Of a DNA stretch of 32,500 nucleotides, positions 1 through 11,540 are shown in pieces. This DNA comes from Chrysomallon squamiferum (lineage: Eukaryota; Mollusca; Gastropoda; Neomphalida; Peltospiridae), in NCBI GenBank assembly GCA_012295275.1, contig CM022667.1, positions 1,914,501 to 1,947,000 of the forward strand, given 5' to 3'. The notes below the pieces were generated by a model that was not told the DNA's origin, made no database searches, and was given only the letters and a program-made list of their open reading frames with translations. The first letter of the stretch is position 1; each line of letters opens with the position of its first letter. Made by a program: the position numbers and the translations under genes.

Positions 1-166
1 TTAAATATTGCTGAACGTACGTTGTCAAACTAATTAACTTTGAAAAAACGAGAAAGAAAATACACTCCGTATGTCTTTGTTATTCTGTTGCTATGGTTAC
101 GTATCTCTGCAGAATAACAGTAGTAACGTTTCTAAGGGGTATTTCTAATGATCGTTCTTGATACAG

Positions 167-238
167 GGAAAAGATGTTAAGATTTTCTGTCAGGAATTAG
201 CAGCGAACCGAGATGAGGAACACGAAATTTTCTTCAAG
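167..238 (+). CDS. Candidate internal coding exon, 24 codons, unidentified protein
   Basis: A 72-bp block is bounded by an AG acceptor (TTGATACAG just upstream) and a strong GT donor (CAAG then GTAAGAG at 239). It is open with no stop and reads GKDVKIFCQELAANR followed by DEEHEIFFK. Both boundaries fall between codons (phase 0-0). The composition is mixed and charged, unlike the repeat-derived frames elsewhere in the window. Upstream of the acceptor there is a T-rich but not very long pyrimidine tract. Directly after the donor the sequence becomes (TTTA)n, as expected of an intron. I do not recognise the protein family. Splice signals plus sensible residues make this the best protein-coding candidate here, but 24 codons is short and chance is not excluded. 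Confidence 0.5.
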
Positions 239-280
239 GTAAGAGTTAGGATCGTAGAACAAGATAAAAAGAACCATTCG

Positions 281-289
281 TTAATTATT

Positions 290-324
<35 letters not shown>

Positions 325-329
325 TTTGT
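281..329. repeat. (TTTA)n microsatellite
   Basis: About eleven near-perfect TTTA units follow the donor of the candidate exon, then decay into TTTG units. Confidence 0.9.
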
Positions 330-450
330 GTATTTGTTTGTTTTATGCTTGTTTTTTTATTTAATATATTGATCGTGTTCATTAAAATACAATGAATGGG
401 CTTTTTTGAAACGTTATTTACGTTTTATTGTCATCTTAGACTAGTGCTAT

Positions 451-720
451 TTGACTAATATAATTACCATTGTTATTGCTGGTGCTATTTCTACGACTAC
501 TACTTCCACTACTACTACCACTTCTGCTACTGCTACTACTTCTGCTGTTGCTGCCGTTACTGCAATTATTACTACTATAATCACTAGTACTGGTGCTACT
601 GTTATTGCTACTATTACTGCTACTGCTTTTACTTTTACTGCTACTATAATGTCATCAATAACTCTTTTACTACTGTTAATACTACTATCACCACTACTAG
701 TTCTCCCGTATTATTAGTAT
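451..720. repeat. Imperfect ACT/GCT trinucleotide repeat
   Basis: Roughly 270 bp of decayed trinucleotide repeat built from ACT, GCT and ATT units. The open frame across it reads as T/S/A-rich sequence and is a repeat artefact, not a gene. Confidence 0.8.
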
Positions 721-743
721 TATTAGTTCGAAATGTATATGGG

Positions 744-840
744 TCCATCCATCCAGCCAGCCATCCATCCATGTATATATACATACATACATACATACAT
801 ACATATATTCATACATACATACGTACACACATACATACAT
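744..840. repeat. (CATC)n and (ACAT)n compound microsatellite
   Basis: CATC/CAGC units are followed by a long ACAT run with a few TATA and CGTA interruptions. Confidence 0.9.
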
Positions 841-892
841 ATTAACAGATTTCAATTTTATAAATCAAGAAAAACCTACTTAAGAAAAAGAG

Positions 893-948
893 AGAAAGAT
901 AGAAAGATAGATAGATAGACAGATAGATAGAAAGAGAGAGAGACAGAG

Positions 949-1027
<79 letters not shown>
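893..1027. repeat. (GATA)n then (GA)n purine tract
   Basis: AGAT/AGAA units pass into a nearly pure (GA)n tract from about 929 to 1027. This is the only long tract with purines on the + strand; the other major dinucleotide tracts carry CT on +. Confidence 0.95.
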
Positions 1028-1028
<1 letters not shown>

Positions 1029-1540
1029 GAAACAAACCAAACCAAATAAAGCAACTAATTATTTCAGTTCTGTTACATTTAACATTTTCCGCCGAAAAAT
1101 ATATCTATATGAAAGATTGTAAGAAATACATTTTAAATTTTCGAGTTAGCATAAATAACTGGAAGCTTGCCATTTTCTCGATCTTAAGTCATGTGTACAA
1201 TTATTTTAAAGTGGTGCATAAAATGTCAGTCTGTTAAATCAGTGAATTAGGAGGTTGCCATTTTTATTTATTTATTTTTTTCATTTTTATTTTACTTGTG
1301 AAGAAAAACATCGCTAAACATTTCAGTAAGTGAAATCTCTGAATGGCTATGAAATTATTTAAATTTTAGTACTCACTCAATAGGAAAAGCAAGTTTTCTA
1401 AAGATTTCAAGAAAATTTTTGTGGTGATTGATTTTATTTCAGTTCGTGATTTATTTAAATCATCAATCAAATGCTTTTTGTAACCGCCAATATTAAAAAA
1501 AAAGAAATATTGAACGTTTTACTTTTTTCTTGTTCACTAT
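1028..1540. other. Unique AT-rich non-coding stretch
   Basis: No plausible exon, RNA gene or repeat array is visible. It is ordinary AT-rich sequence with short A and T runs. Confidence 0.6.
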
Positions 1541-2157
<617 letters not shown>

Positions 2158-2266
2158 AGAAAGTTAACTTAGTACTTGAGACGCAGAACGAATCGGAAGA
2201 CAGCCTGAAGACACAGACTCGCTGATTTGAAACTGCGGGTGTTCTGTATTAAACTAATATTGACAG

Positions 2267-2332
2267 TTGCAGCTCCCGGAGACGATGGCCACGTCGATAC
2301 ACGTGAAGACCATCTTGAACGTACGCGTCTGA
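2267..2332 (+). CDS. Candidate short coding exon (terminal, or internal to 2320)
   Basis: The sequence changes abruptly from AT-rich to GC-richer at two adjacent AG acceptors (ending at 2266 and 2272). In the phase that continues directly from the 167-238 exon, the frame reads LQLPETMATSIHVKTILN, then VRV and a TGA stop. About 20 of 22 codons end in G or C, strikingly unlike the local background. A possible GTACGC donor at 2321 would instead make this an internal exon ending in phase 0. A second frame also stays open across the block (to a TAG at 2413), rich in R, S, H and P, so the true frame is not settled. I do not recognise the product. The acceptor lacks a strong pyrimidine tract, which lowers confidence. 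Confidence 0.35.
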   Translation: MQLPETMATSIHVKTILNVRV

Positions 2333-2439
2333 TTAAACCACACATGACGCAGTTCAGCAGATCGCACAGGCCACGCAGCCCTCCCGCAGAGCGTATAATT
2401 ATGTCTTATCATTAGAAAGTTATATATTGGTATTTTCTG

Positions 2440-2440
<1 letters not shown>

Positions 2441-2492
<52 letters not shown>

Positions 2493-2514
2493 CTCTCTCT
2501 CTCTCTCTCTCTCT
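2441..2514. repeat. (CT)n interrupted by (TA)n
   Basis: Two CT runs flank a short TATATATA insert. Confidence 0.95.
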
Positions 2515-2520
2515 GCTCTG

Positions 2521-2672
2521 TGTGTATGTGTATATAAAAAATATATATATATATAATCATTCACATACAAATACACACACATATATATACATACATATAT
2601 ACATACATACATACATACATACATACAAACATACTTACGTACATATTTACATACATACATACTTATAATTAA
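2521..2672. repeat. (TG)/(TA)/(ACAT)n compound microsatellite
   Basis: TG units, then TA units, then a long run of ACAT units with CA interruptions. Confidence 0.9.
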
Positions 2673-3307
2673 GGAAGAAGTAATTTAAAAGTCTTAAAAT
2701 AAAAATCATTTCATTTCTCATACCAGTTAAGCTTATAGGAGGACTGCCACTCTATTTTTTTTTTTTTTTTAGACGGTACATAGCTTAACAAAGTTTGTCG
2801 GCTGACACGTCTGTTCCAGGCATCTTGATAAAGTTGTGTCTGTATTCACGACAAAGCAACAGATCTAAACACCTCAGCTTTCATGTAGGTCTTAGAGATG
2901 GGTTTTCTTTTTTTTTTTTTCTTTCTAATATCTTCTGCTTTCACTTTCCATTTCAAAGCTCTAAAAGTCTGAGGCTTAAGAACTGAAATCGTAAAGCCCG
3001 AGTGTTACACAGCGTGAGGCGAAAAAAAAAAACGTCGTTAGCTATTTTAAAAGTTTTATTATCCTCATTCGCATCCGTCGGAATTAAAGGAAAGAGTGTT
3101 GAAAATAACGCAGATTAAGTGTTGTTTTATCGCTTTGTGTGTCGTGCGGTCTTGCTATGAAGTAACAGCTATCTGTCCAGGATTCAGTATTCCGCGATTA
3201 CATTAAGTACACTGAAATATTGTTTTCTTCATCATTTGTTTTCATTTCCAATTCGGTAAAAATTCAAGTTAGGAATACAATGTGTGATAGAAAGGTCACT
3301 TCGACAG
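2673..3307. other. Unique AT-rich non-coding stretch
   Basis: It contains a poly(T) run near 2755-2770 and another at about 2908-2920. The short open frame here is crossed by these homopolymers. No gene is recognised. Confidence 0.55.
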
Positions 3308-3335
3308 TAAATAAATAAATAAATAAATAAATAAG

Positions 3336-3422
<87 letters not shown>
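3308..3422. repeat. (AAAT)n then (AAT)29 microsatellite
   Basis: Six to seven AAAT units run directly into about 29 near-perfect AAT units. Confidence 0.95.
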
Positions 3423-3540
3423 TTATAATAATTATACTAAAAAAAATAAACGCAATTAATAATGGAATTGTATTAATAAAACAGCACCAACGGCAAAACT
3501 AACAAAAATAATAATATGAATAACAACAGCAAATTTTAAT

Positions 3541-3801
3541 ATTACTACTCGAGTTACGTTACAGCCACTGCAACTGCTATTACAACTATTACGACTACTT
3601 CTACTAGTAATAGTAGCGCTATAAGTAGTAATAGTTATGGTAGCAACATACTAGTAATAGTATATATAATACAGTAGTTCAACAGTATTAGTATCATACT
3701 ACTGCAACTATAAGTATCATAATTTTACTAATATTATTACTACTACTGCTACTGCTGCTGCTGCTGCTACTACTACTACTGCTACTACTACTACAACTCC
3801 T
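3541..3801. repeat. Degenerate ACT/AGT trinucleotide repeat
   Basis: Trinucleotide units in both orientations (ACT and AGT) are scattered through the block, with a cleaner (CTG)(ACT) core at about 3738-3795. This looks like an old, decayed repeat. Confidence 0.7.
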
Positions 3802-4410
3802 TCCAATGATATTAATACAAAAAAACCCATTGCTGGTTGCTCATGCTATTACAACTAAAAAAATAGAATCGATCCAAAGCTTATGAAAACGAACATTCGA
3901 CGATTATAACATTTCCGCACTTCTTTAGCATACAAGATGCAATCCGATCCGTGCAAATATTTCTCTTCCATCTGAATTGTTCAACTTGCAGTGATAGGAA
4001 ATATCATAAACTTGTCAGTTTGTTAGCCTTTTACAGACTCGAGCTACGCAAACAAGAAGACCATGATCAATATGAGGAAGCCGCAGCCTATTAACAAATA
4101 ACACCTACAAACACGTGCAGAGAGAGAGAGAGAGTCACTGTTTGCTTAAGCGATAACTCACAACATTAATTATAAATTCCTAAGATAATGAAGAGAGTTA
4201 AAGTTTACGCATATGAGCTGAACGTCGGCTGAAACCGCGGAGGCAAAACAAAATAATAATATAATAATAATAATGAAGAAGCTGATATTTTTAATAGAAT
4301 GAAGTTGTACTGAAAAGAAAATAATAATAATGATAGAATAGGAAACTGTTATGTTTTCTTCTGTTTGATTCTGTTGGACTCATACTAAGGACTGTGAGTG
4401 GTGAGTATAG
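3802..4410. other. Non-coding stretch with short (GA)8 and AAT runs
   Basis: It holds a short (GA)8 at about 4117-4133 and AAT units at 4250-4275. Otherwise it is unique sequence with no recognisable gene. Confidence 0.55.
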
Positions 4411-4414
4411 TATT

Positions 4415-4960
4415 ATTTGTCTGCTTGTTTGTTTGTCTGTTTGTCTGTCTGTGTATCTCCTACAGAAACATACATATACATACATACATACATAGATACT
4501 TTCAGGCTTACATACATACACACATATATACATAAGTACATACATACACACACATGCATACATACATACTTACACACATACATACATACATACATACTTA
4601 CACACATACGTACATACATACATTATATCCATATATATATATATATATATAAACACAAACACATACAAATGCACATACATATATTTATAAGCACACGTAT
4701 ATACGCACATACATATACATATGCGCTCATATCTATATCTACCTATCTGTTTATCTGTCTGTTTCTCTGTATGATTGTCTGTCAGTTTGTCTATCTATAC
4801 ATATCTCTGTACACCTATGTCACTAGAGATATTTCTCTATTTCTGTCTTCTTTCTATCTGTCCATCTATCTCTAATTATCTGTCTATTCTTCCATCCATC
4901 CATACCTCCTTTTCTCCATTCATAAATCCATATAATCATTTATTTACTTATTTATTTATT
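4415..4960. repeat. Compound tetranucleotide block: GTTT/GTCT, ACAT, TA, TCTA/TCCA
   Basis: Successive repeat domains are GTTT/GTCT (4415-4455), ACAT with CACA interruptions (4468-4625), (TA)n at about 4631-4651, decayed ATAC/ACAT, then TCTA/TCTG/TCCA units to about 4960. The open frames on both strands are repeat translations. Confidence 0.9.
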
Positions 4961-5305
4961 AAATTACATAATTCTTTTTTTACATTTTTCCATTACGAAG
5001 ATGAAAATACGTGATTTATGTTATTATCCTTTGCACAGCGTCTTGCGTTTATCTAATTACTTACTTCCGTTCATGTTTCTTGTCTGCCATGGTAACAGTC
5101 GTCATTATGACGTCATTTAATATTATTAAACATGACAGATGTGACATATCTGGTATTTTTGTTGTTACTTGTTTTCGAAACGTAATATTATTAATAATGT
5201 GCATATTGCGATTTCAAAAATGAACTCTGTGACATATAATTTGAAAATGCATGACGAAGAAAAGAAACAGAAAGAAAGAAATTATGAAGAAAAAAGAGAA
5301 AGAAA
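4961..5305. other. Non-coding stretch with a perfect CRE palindrome
   Basis: Mostly unique AT-rich sequence. A perfect TGACGTCA lies at 5108-5115. No exon is supported. Confidence 0.5.
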
Positions 5306-5404
5306 AACTCACTCGCTCGCTCACTTACTCACTCACTCACTCACTCATTTACTCACTCACTCTTCTTAAGAATCCCAGAAGTTATTTATTTATTTATTTA
5401 TTTG
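5306..5404. repeat. (ACTC)n and (TTTA)n microsatellites
   Basis: ACTC units with GCTC interruptions (5306-5362) are followed after about 20 bp by five TTTA units (5384-5404). Confidence 0.9.
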
Positions 5405-5480
5405 TTCTTGACATTTTTGTCAATTTATTGTTTTGTTTCTGTGTACATTCCCATACAAATGTATACTTTAACGTGCACTC

Positions 5481-5553
5481 AAACGCACACAAACACACAC
5501 ACACGTACACATACCCACATCCACGCACGCACACACACACACACACACACACA
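5481..5553. repeat. (CA)n microsatellite with interruptions
   Basis: An interrupted CA run ends in a clean (AC)n stretch. Confidence 0.9.
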
Positions 5554-6762
5554 GAAGAACGTTTTAATAATTATTATTAATTCGATATCATAATAAAAAC
5601 TTATGCGTTTTAAGATCATACTTTTAGTATGCATTTTGAGTGAGTGAGTGAGATACATACATACATACTAGTTAATAATAATGATATATTATATACAAAA
5701 ATCATATTCAAATAAAATCACTTATTTGATCAATCATTATTTTCAAGAGGAAAATTAATACACTTCAGAATTAATTTTATCAATAAAACACACCTGCGGC
5801 AAAGAACGACCTTGAAAAAAATATTTAAACATGTTTTTTTTTTTCTTTCTTTCTTTCTTTTTTACTTCTTAATATACGGTTTTAAAAAAGGAGTTCATAT
5901 ACGTTATATTTAAAATGACTTTAGCCAGGTTTGGACGAATTATATTACCCAGGAAAAATGTTCAACAGTATTTAACAAAGTAGTCTTTTGTTTAATAATA
6001 ACAACAATTATCATCGTCATCATCATTATCATTATGGTTTTACATTTCGATATATGTAATGACGTCATAAAACAACGTAAATTATCAGCCTCGCTACTTG
6101 CTATAATACTGTGTAATTAGGAAAGGTTGGTTTATGAAAAAAAATAAAAAATCCAAAACGAAGTAGTTCAAATGTATTTATGTAATTTCTTTTTTAGCAG
6201 AAGTAAACAGATAGACTTCAAGAAAATGTCAGGAAGATAATTCTGAGAAAAACTTCAGGTGTAAAACACATACAGATCTTGTGAAGCTGGATATTTTGAA
6301 ATATGCTTGAAGATCTGTTGTCAGTTATGTTGCAAATTGTTTCAAAAATAATTTTTTCCATGAAATAAGTATTCACACATGGACGCAATAAAACATACTG
6401 ATAAGAAATATTTTAAATATCGTGCTGTTAAAAGTAAAATAATACCACACTGCAATGAAAATGCACATTTTATGGTCGAGTTTACATTAAATATAATAAT
6501 ATTATCCTAGCGATTGTGTTCAGTCAGTTAAAAATTATGGTTATATACAGTCATATGGCAAGTGGGGGTTTTGTAAGACTGAAACAAAGTTAAAAGGCTC
6601 ACACACAGTATAACAATTACAGAGGCGAGGAGAGAGCGTTTAAGAATTAGCTTGGGACACAGTATCGTTATAATCTGTGTTTGTTGGTTAATGTGATGTC
6701 CCCAGTGACTCGTTACTGCTGTATAAAGAGGCTGAGGTACGTAGTTCATATCAGTGGGAATA
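5554..6762. other. Long AT-rich non-coding stretch
   Basis: Contains small GAGT and CATA runs (about 5637-5668), a decayed ATC run near 6010-6035, and a perfect TGACGTCA at 6060-6067. No exon, RNA gene or transposon end is recognised. Confidence 0.55.
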
Positions 6763-6836
6763 AGAATACATTTTTATATTTATGGAAATGAGAATGTATT
6801 CTTATATTTATGGAAATGAGAATATATTTTTATATC
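6763..6836. repeat. Three-copy 28-bp tandem repeat
   Basis: Three copies begin AGAAT at 6763, 6791 and 6819 and contain TTATATTTATGGAAATG; the third copy is truncated. Confidence 0.85.
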
Positions 6837-6890
6837 TCCGGAGGAAAAAAAAAAATAGATGAAAAAAGATGTCTTTAAGGATGGTTCATT

Positions 6891-7168
6891 CATACACACA
6901 CACACACACACACAGACACACATACATAGACACATACAGACACAGACACACATACAGACATACACACACAGACACACAGACACACACAGGCACAGACACA
7001 CACAAACACATAGAGATACACACAGCTACAGACATACATAGACATACACAGACATACATACACAGACAGACATACTCACACAGACACACAGACAGAGACA
7101 GAGATAGACATACACAGACAGACACACATACACAGACAGACAGACATACACACACGCACGCTCACACA
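6891..7168. repeat. (CA)n/(CAGA)n compound microsatellite
   Basis: About 280 bp of CA units mixed with CAGA and CATA units. Frames on both strands stay open because of the repeat and are not genes. Confidence 0.95.
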
Positions 7169-7204
7169 ATCTGGTTTAATCAGTCAGGTCGTTTATTAAT
7201 TCGT

Positions 7205-7340
7205 CCATTTATTGTCTTCATTCATTCGTTCGTTTGCTCGTTCATTTGCATATTCTTTTATTCATTCATTCACTCATTCGTTCGTTCATTCATACATTAA
7301 TTCACTCATTCGTTCGTTCATTCATACATTAATTCAACAG
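7205..7340. repeat. (ATTC/GTTC)n with internal 33-bp duplication
   Basis: Tetranucleotide units ATTC and GTTC. A 33-bp segment beginning ACTCATTCGTTCG occurs twice in tandem near 7272 and 7305. Confidence 0.9.
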
Positions 7341-7550
7341 CAGTGCACATCGTTCTATTCTTTATTAAATCACTTATATCGGTCACGCATTCAAACATTA
7401 ATCATCAATTCATCTCCATTCATCTATCCCCTGTCAGAAGATTTATTCATAATAACTAAATCATTCATTAATTCATTCACGTGTCGTCAGTCTATATCTA
7501 TTTATGCCTTATTTAAGGCCATGCTGTAACATATTCAAATCATTTCAATA

Positions 7551-7652
7551 CAAACACACGCACACACAAACACACGCATTCATACTCAGAAGAGAGACAG
7601 AAATAGACTAACACAGAATAGACACACACACACACACACACACACACACAAG
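7551..7652. repeat. Two (CA)n tracts
   Basis: Interrupted CA units at 7551-7580, and a clean CA run at about 7622-7651. Confidence 0.85.
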
Positions 7653-8863
7653 CACACATCTATCTATCTGACTGTCTTTTTATCTGTTTTTTTTTTCTGT
7701 TTTTTTCTCTTTTTCATTCTTAAAAGTTGTTACAGCATTTCTAAATGTTTATTCAGGAGATCTTTCAGTCTAATGCATCGCTGATTGACAACAGATACTT
7801 TTTTTCAGATAACGCAGAATAAACCCGTGTCGATATTTTTTATTGGAATCGTTCATACACGTCTTTATCTTTCCATCTTTCGGTTCTTGAGCGGATTAAC
7901 TTAATACCCATTTGTAAATCGATACATTTCATTTAATCCTGCAAACACGACGAAGTCTTTGGAGTCCCTAGGAACTTTTTTTTTTTTGGGGGGGGGGGAG
8001 AAATAGCGAGTTGGGGATATTATTTTTTTTGTGTGGTTAAAACCAGGGAAAATGTGTTGATTTTGGAGAAACATAGACTCTTGTTGGTTTTTCTCTTAAG
8101 GCAACAGACTGACACGGAGCCAAAGTGTTTGCGGAGGACTCGAGCAGAATGTCCGAGTGAATGGAAACGGGTTGATCGATGAAAAAAAAAATCCCCCATC
8201 ACTGTTTTTCCCGTTCTCGACATCGTCTGATCACACACAGCCTATGGTGGTCGGACAGTTTAATAACAACGCCGATGATGATCTCCAATTCCCAGACTGA
8301 TTTGAGAATTCACTGCTCGCTAATGAAAACTTGATTACGTCCTTTGAAGAACTCAATGAAAACACGTTGGGTTTAGCGACAGCTGAGTGTATCTTGTGTT
8401 AACAGTTAATGTGTGGTCGAGACTCGAGGTTTATCTTTTCTGGTGCTCATTTCAGAAGAGAGGAAATTCCTAGTCCTTTCTTCATTGCCTATTCTATCTT
8501 TTTTCATTTATTTTTTTTGTTGTTAGCAGAATTTTTTTTTTTTTGATATGCACCGTCCCATACACAGTAAACTTCAAATTCTAATGATGGAATAGAAAAT
8601 TCGTTATTTATTTATTTATTTATTTATCATACTATGTGTTAAATGTGCCTTGAAATGACTTTTAATTTTTCACTTTTACATTTTATTATTATTACTATTT
8701 TATTGTTTTCATTATTATTTTTTTAGGCTGTTCCTTCCATACTGACGATTGAATTTATTTATTTATTTACTTGTCTATTTATTATTTCGCTGACAAAAAC
8801 GTAATGCAGCCAACAGAAATAAAATTTAGGCACTTATTTTCTATTTTCTCTTTTGAGGATGGC

Positions 8864-8865
<2 letters not shown>
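7653..8865. other. Non-coding stretch with T13-G11 homopolymer junction
   Basis: Unique sequence with somewhat higher GC between about 7950 and 8430. A run of about 13 T followed by about 11 G lies at 7975-7998. A short TTAT repeat lies at about 8604-8628. The - strand frame at 8020-8238 has no splice or start support. Confidence 0.5.

Positions 8866-8910
<45 letters not shown>
8866..8910. repeat. (GT)22 microsatellite
   Basis: Clean TG dinucleotide run. Confidence 0.95.
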
Positions 8911-8911
<1 letters not shown>

Positions 8912-9236
8912 TAATTTTCTATTTACCTGTTTTTATAAAATAAAATTAAAAAGTATAGAACCAAACTGCATTTAACTCATCTAGATTAATACATTTCTAA
9001 AACCTTTCTTTCTTGAAGCGGTAGAAATGTTTTGATACCTGTACTTGTATAAAAAGTTATAGTAATAATTAAGCTATAAGATTTTTTTCTTCTTTGTAAG
9101 TCTTCTATAGGATTCATATGAAAGAGCTGTAAGAAAAAAAAAAACCACAAGGAAGACATTTTAACTGTTAAAAACCCTTGGTGATACGAAGACATAGTCT
9201 AAATATAGACTGCATAAATTCAAATTATATACCGGA

Positions 9237-9238
<2 letters not shown>
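8911..9238. other. AT-rich non-coding stretch
   Basis: Nothing recognised. Confidence 0.5.
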
Positions 9239-9279
<41 letters not shown>

Positions 9280-9294
9280 TACTACTATTATTAT
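9239..9294. repeat. (ATT)n microsatellite
   Basis: About 18 ATT units, with ACT variants near the end. Confidence 0.95.
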
Positions 9295-9884
9295 TCATCC
9301 AAATTTAATTAATAACGAAATATAACAAGAACAGTGCATTTTAATAAAATCAGGTAGCCACGGTTTATTTTTAGACATGACGTCATCATCAACCTTTCTG
9401 ACAAATTTGCTCTATAAGAGTCTTGTATTATTATCAGAAAAATACAGCGATCAGTCTCACACATATGTGATGACATCACATCGTCTTTCTAAAGTTTTAA
9501 AACAATATAATTTTACTGTTACCCTTTGTCATCAGTGACAAGAAACTGCAGAACAATAAAATAGTAACTTGCAGGTAAAACAGAATTTTATGAAACTGTT
9601 TACTAGTACCGCGTGAAGTACTCTTTAAACTCTGGAAAGACTCAGAATGTTTCCAGTGCTTTTCTTGTCCTGCTTGTTTATTAACCGCACACATCCTTTC
9701 CTAACAACATTAAACTGTTACCCTTTAGGAAAATCAGATCTGGTGAAGAAAATGAACGCGATAGGCCAAACTACCATGTTTCATGAACTTAGAGCGAGAG
9801 ATTAGAATGCACAATTTTAATGTTACTTAGATAATGGATTAGATTATGGTGGTTTTTTATGTGGGTTTTTTTTTTTTTGAGTTT

Positions 9885-9891
<7 letters not shown>
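9295..9891. other. Non-coding stretch with CRE palindrome and a near-palindrome
   Basis: TGACGTCA at 9378-9385 and a near-palindromic ATGTGATGACATCACAT at about 9465-9482. No gene is seen. Confidence 0.5.

Positions 9892-9929
<38 letters not shown>
9892..9929. repeat. (TA)n microsatellite
   Basis: About 18 TA units. Confidence 0.95.
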
Positions 9930-9930
<1 letters not shown>

Positions 9931-10142
9931 CACTCTGGTCTTTAGGTTTTTATTATATTTGATGGTAGAGTGCAAAGAATATAATTATCTTTTTCTTTAA
10001 TGTAAATAGCAGCAGCAACAGCAAATAACCATATCTTTAATAATAATATATACTTGTCAGAGTAATAAGAAAAGGACTCTTCTTGATTTCAGTAAACAGA
10101 AAATAATTTTTAGAAAATCTTCTTCTAAGATGACCTTTCGAC

Positions 10143-10880
10143 TATATCAAAAATATATCTTAAATATAGCTGTATGTTAAATACACCTGTATATTAAATA
10201 TAACAGTTTTTCAAATATAACTGTATTATAAATATAGCTGAATCTTAAAAATAACTGTATCTTAAAAGTAAAAGTGATTGTATCTTATATATAACTGTAT
10301 CTTAAATATAACTGTACCTTAAATGTTACTGTACCTTAAAAACAACCGTATTTTAACTATAACTATATAATAAACTGTAACAAATGTAAGGTATCATAAA
10401 TATAACTTTATCTTAAATGTGACTGTATCTTTAAAGTAAATGTATCTTAAACATGACCGTTTCTTATATGTAATTGTATCGTAAATATAATTACCTGTAT
10501 CTTAAGCATAGCTGTACCTGAAATGTAACTGCATGTCAAATATAACTATCATAAATGTAACTATCTTAAATATAGATGTAACAGTAAATTAATTGTAAAA
10601 TATATAATTTTATCTTAAATGTAACTATATCTTAAATATATAATTGTATGTTAAATAGTTATTTTAATGTAACTATCATAAATATAACTGTATCTTTAAT
10701 GTGACTATCTAAAATGTATCAGTATTTTAAACATAACTGTATACTTGAATGTATCTTAAATACTGCTATATCATAACAAAAAATAACAAAATGTATTTTT
10801 AATGTAATTTTATCCTAAATGTAACAATCGGAACTGTAACTATATCTTAAATGTAACTGTGTCTTAACTATAACTACATA
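10143..10880. repeat. 17-bp minisatellite, about 40 diverged copies
   Basis: The unit is close to TAACTGTATCTTAAATA (17 bp), repeated with substitutions and small indels for about 740 bp. Best preserved copies are around 10240-10330. Decayed copies continue past 10800. The array is highly AT-rich and has no coding potential. Confidence 0.85.
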
Positions 10881-11119
10881 ATATATTAAAATATATATAC
10901 TTCTTCAAAAAGTATTGTGCCATTCAGTTTATGTTCATTATTCGTTTGTTATTAAAAATGAAACAAAATACTTTGCTATTTCCATCTCTCTCACTGTCAG
11001 CTGAAACCGCAGCAGTTTGTTACCAGTTTATTGTCGTGTTCGTGATCTGATAATTGTCATCTGATCTGTGGAACAAGAAAACAGAGACTTTTGTATCGCG
11101 GCTGTTTTCTTCATTTCAG

Positions 11120-11173
11120 ACTCTCAAGGTCCCAGTGATCAATCAGATCTTTGAATCCAGGATGTGCCTCTGA
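11120..11173 (+). CDS. Candidate terminal coding exon, 17 codons plus stop
   Basis: A good 3' splice site (TTTTCTTCATTTCAG, ending at 11119) is followed by a phase-0 frame reading TLKVPVINQIFESRMCL and a TGA stop at 11171-11173. This phase is compatible with direct splicing from the 167-238 exon or from 2320. Pyrimidine tract and acceptor are convincing; the frame is very short. A (CT)n tract begins about 55 bp after the stop. I do not recognise the peptide, and a chance acceptor in AT-rich sequence is a real alternative. Confidence 0.25.
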   Translation, partial: TLKVPVINQIFESRMCL

Positions 11174-11224
11174 TGTGGAGAAAGACCATTTAATTTAAAG
11201 TGCAGTTCTCTGAATTGGTTTTCT

Positions 11225-11226
<2 letters not shown>

Positions 11227-11323
<97 letters not shown>

Positions 11324-11461
11324 TACATATATATACATACATACGTATCTATATATACATATATGTGTATATATATATATATATAAACACACATACATAA
11401 TACATACGTATATATAAATGTATATATATATATATATATATAAACACATACATACATACAT

Positions 11462-11493
<32 letters not shown>

Positions 11494-11540
11494 TACATAC
11501 ATACATACATACATACGTATATATAGATATATACACGGAC
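11227..11540. repeat. (CT)44 followed by (ACAT)/(TA) compound repeat
   Basis: A clean CT tract (11227-11314) joins ACAT units and several (TA)n runs to about 11540. - strand frames reading R/E or Y/I/C are repeat translations. Confidence 0.95.
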
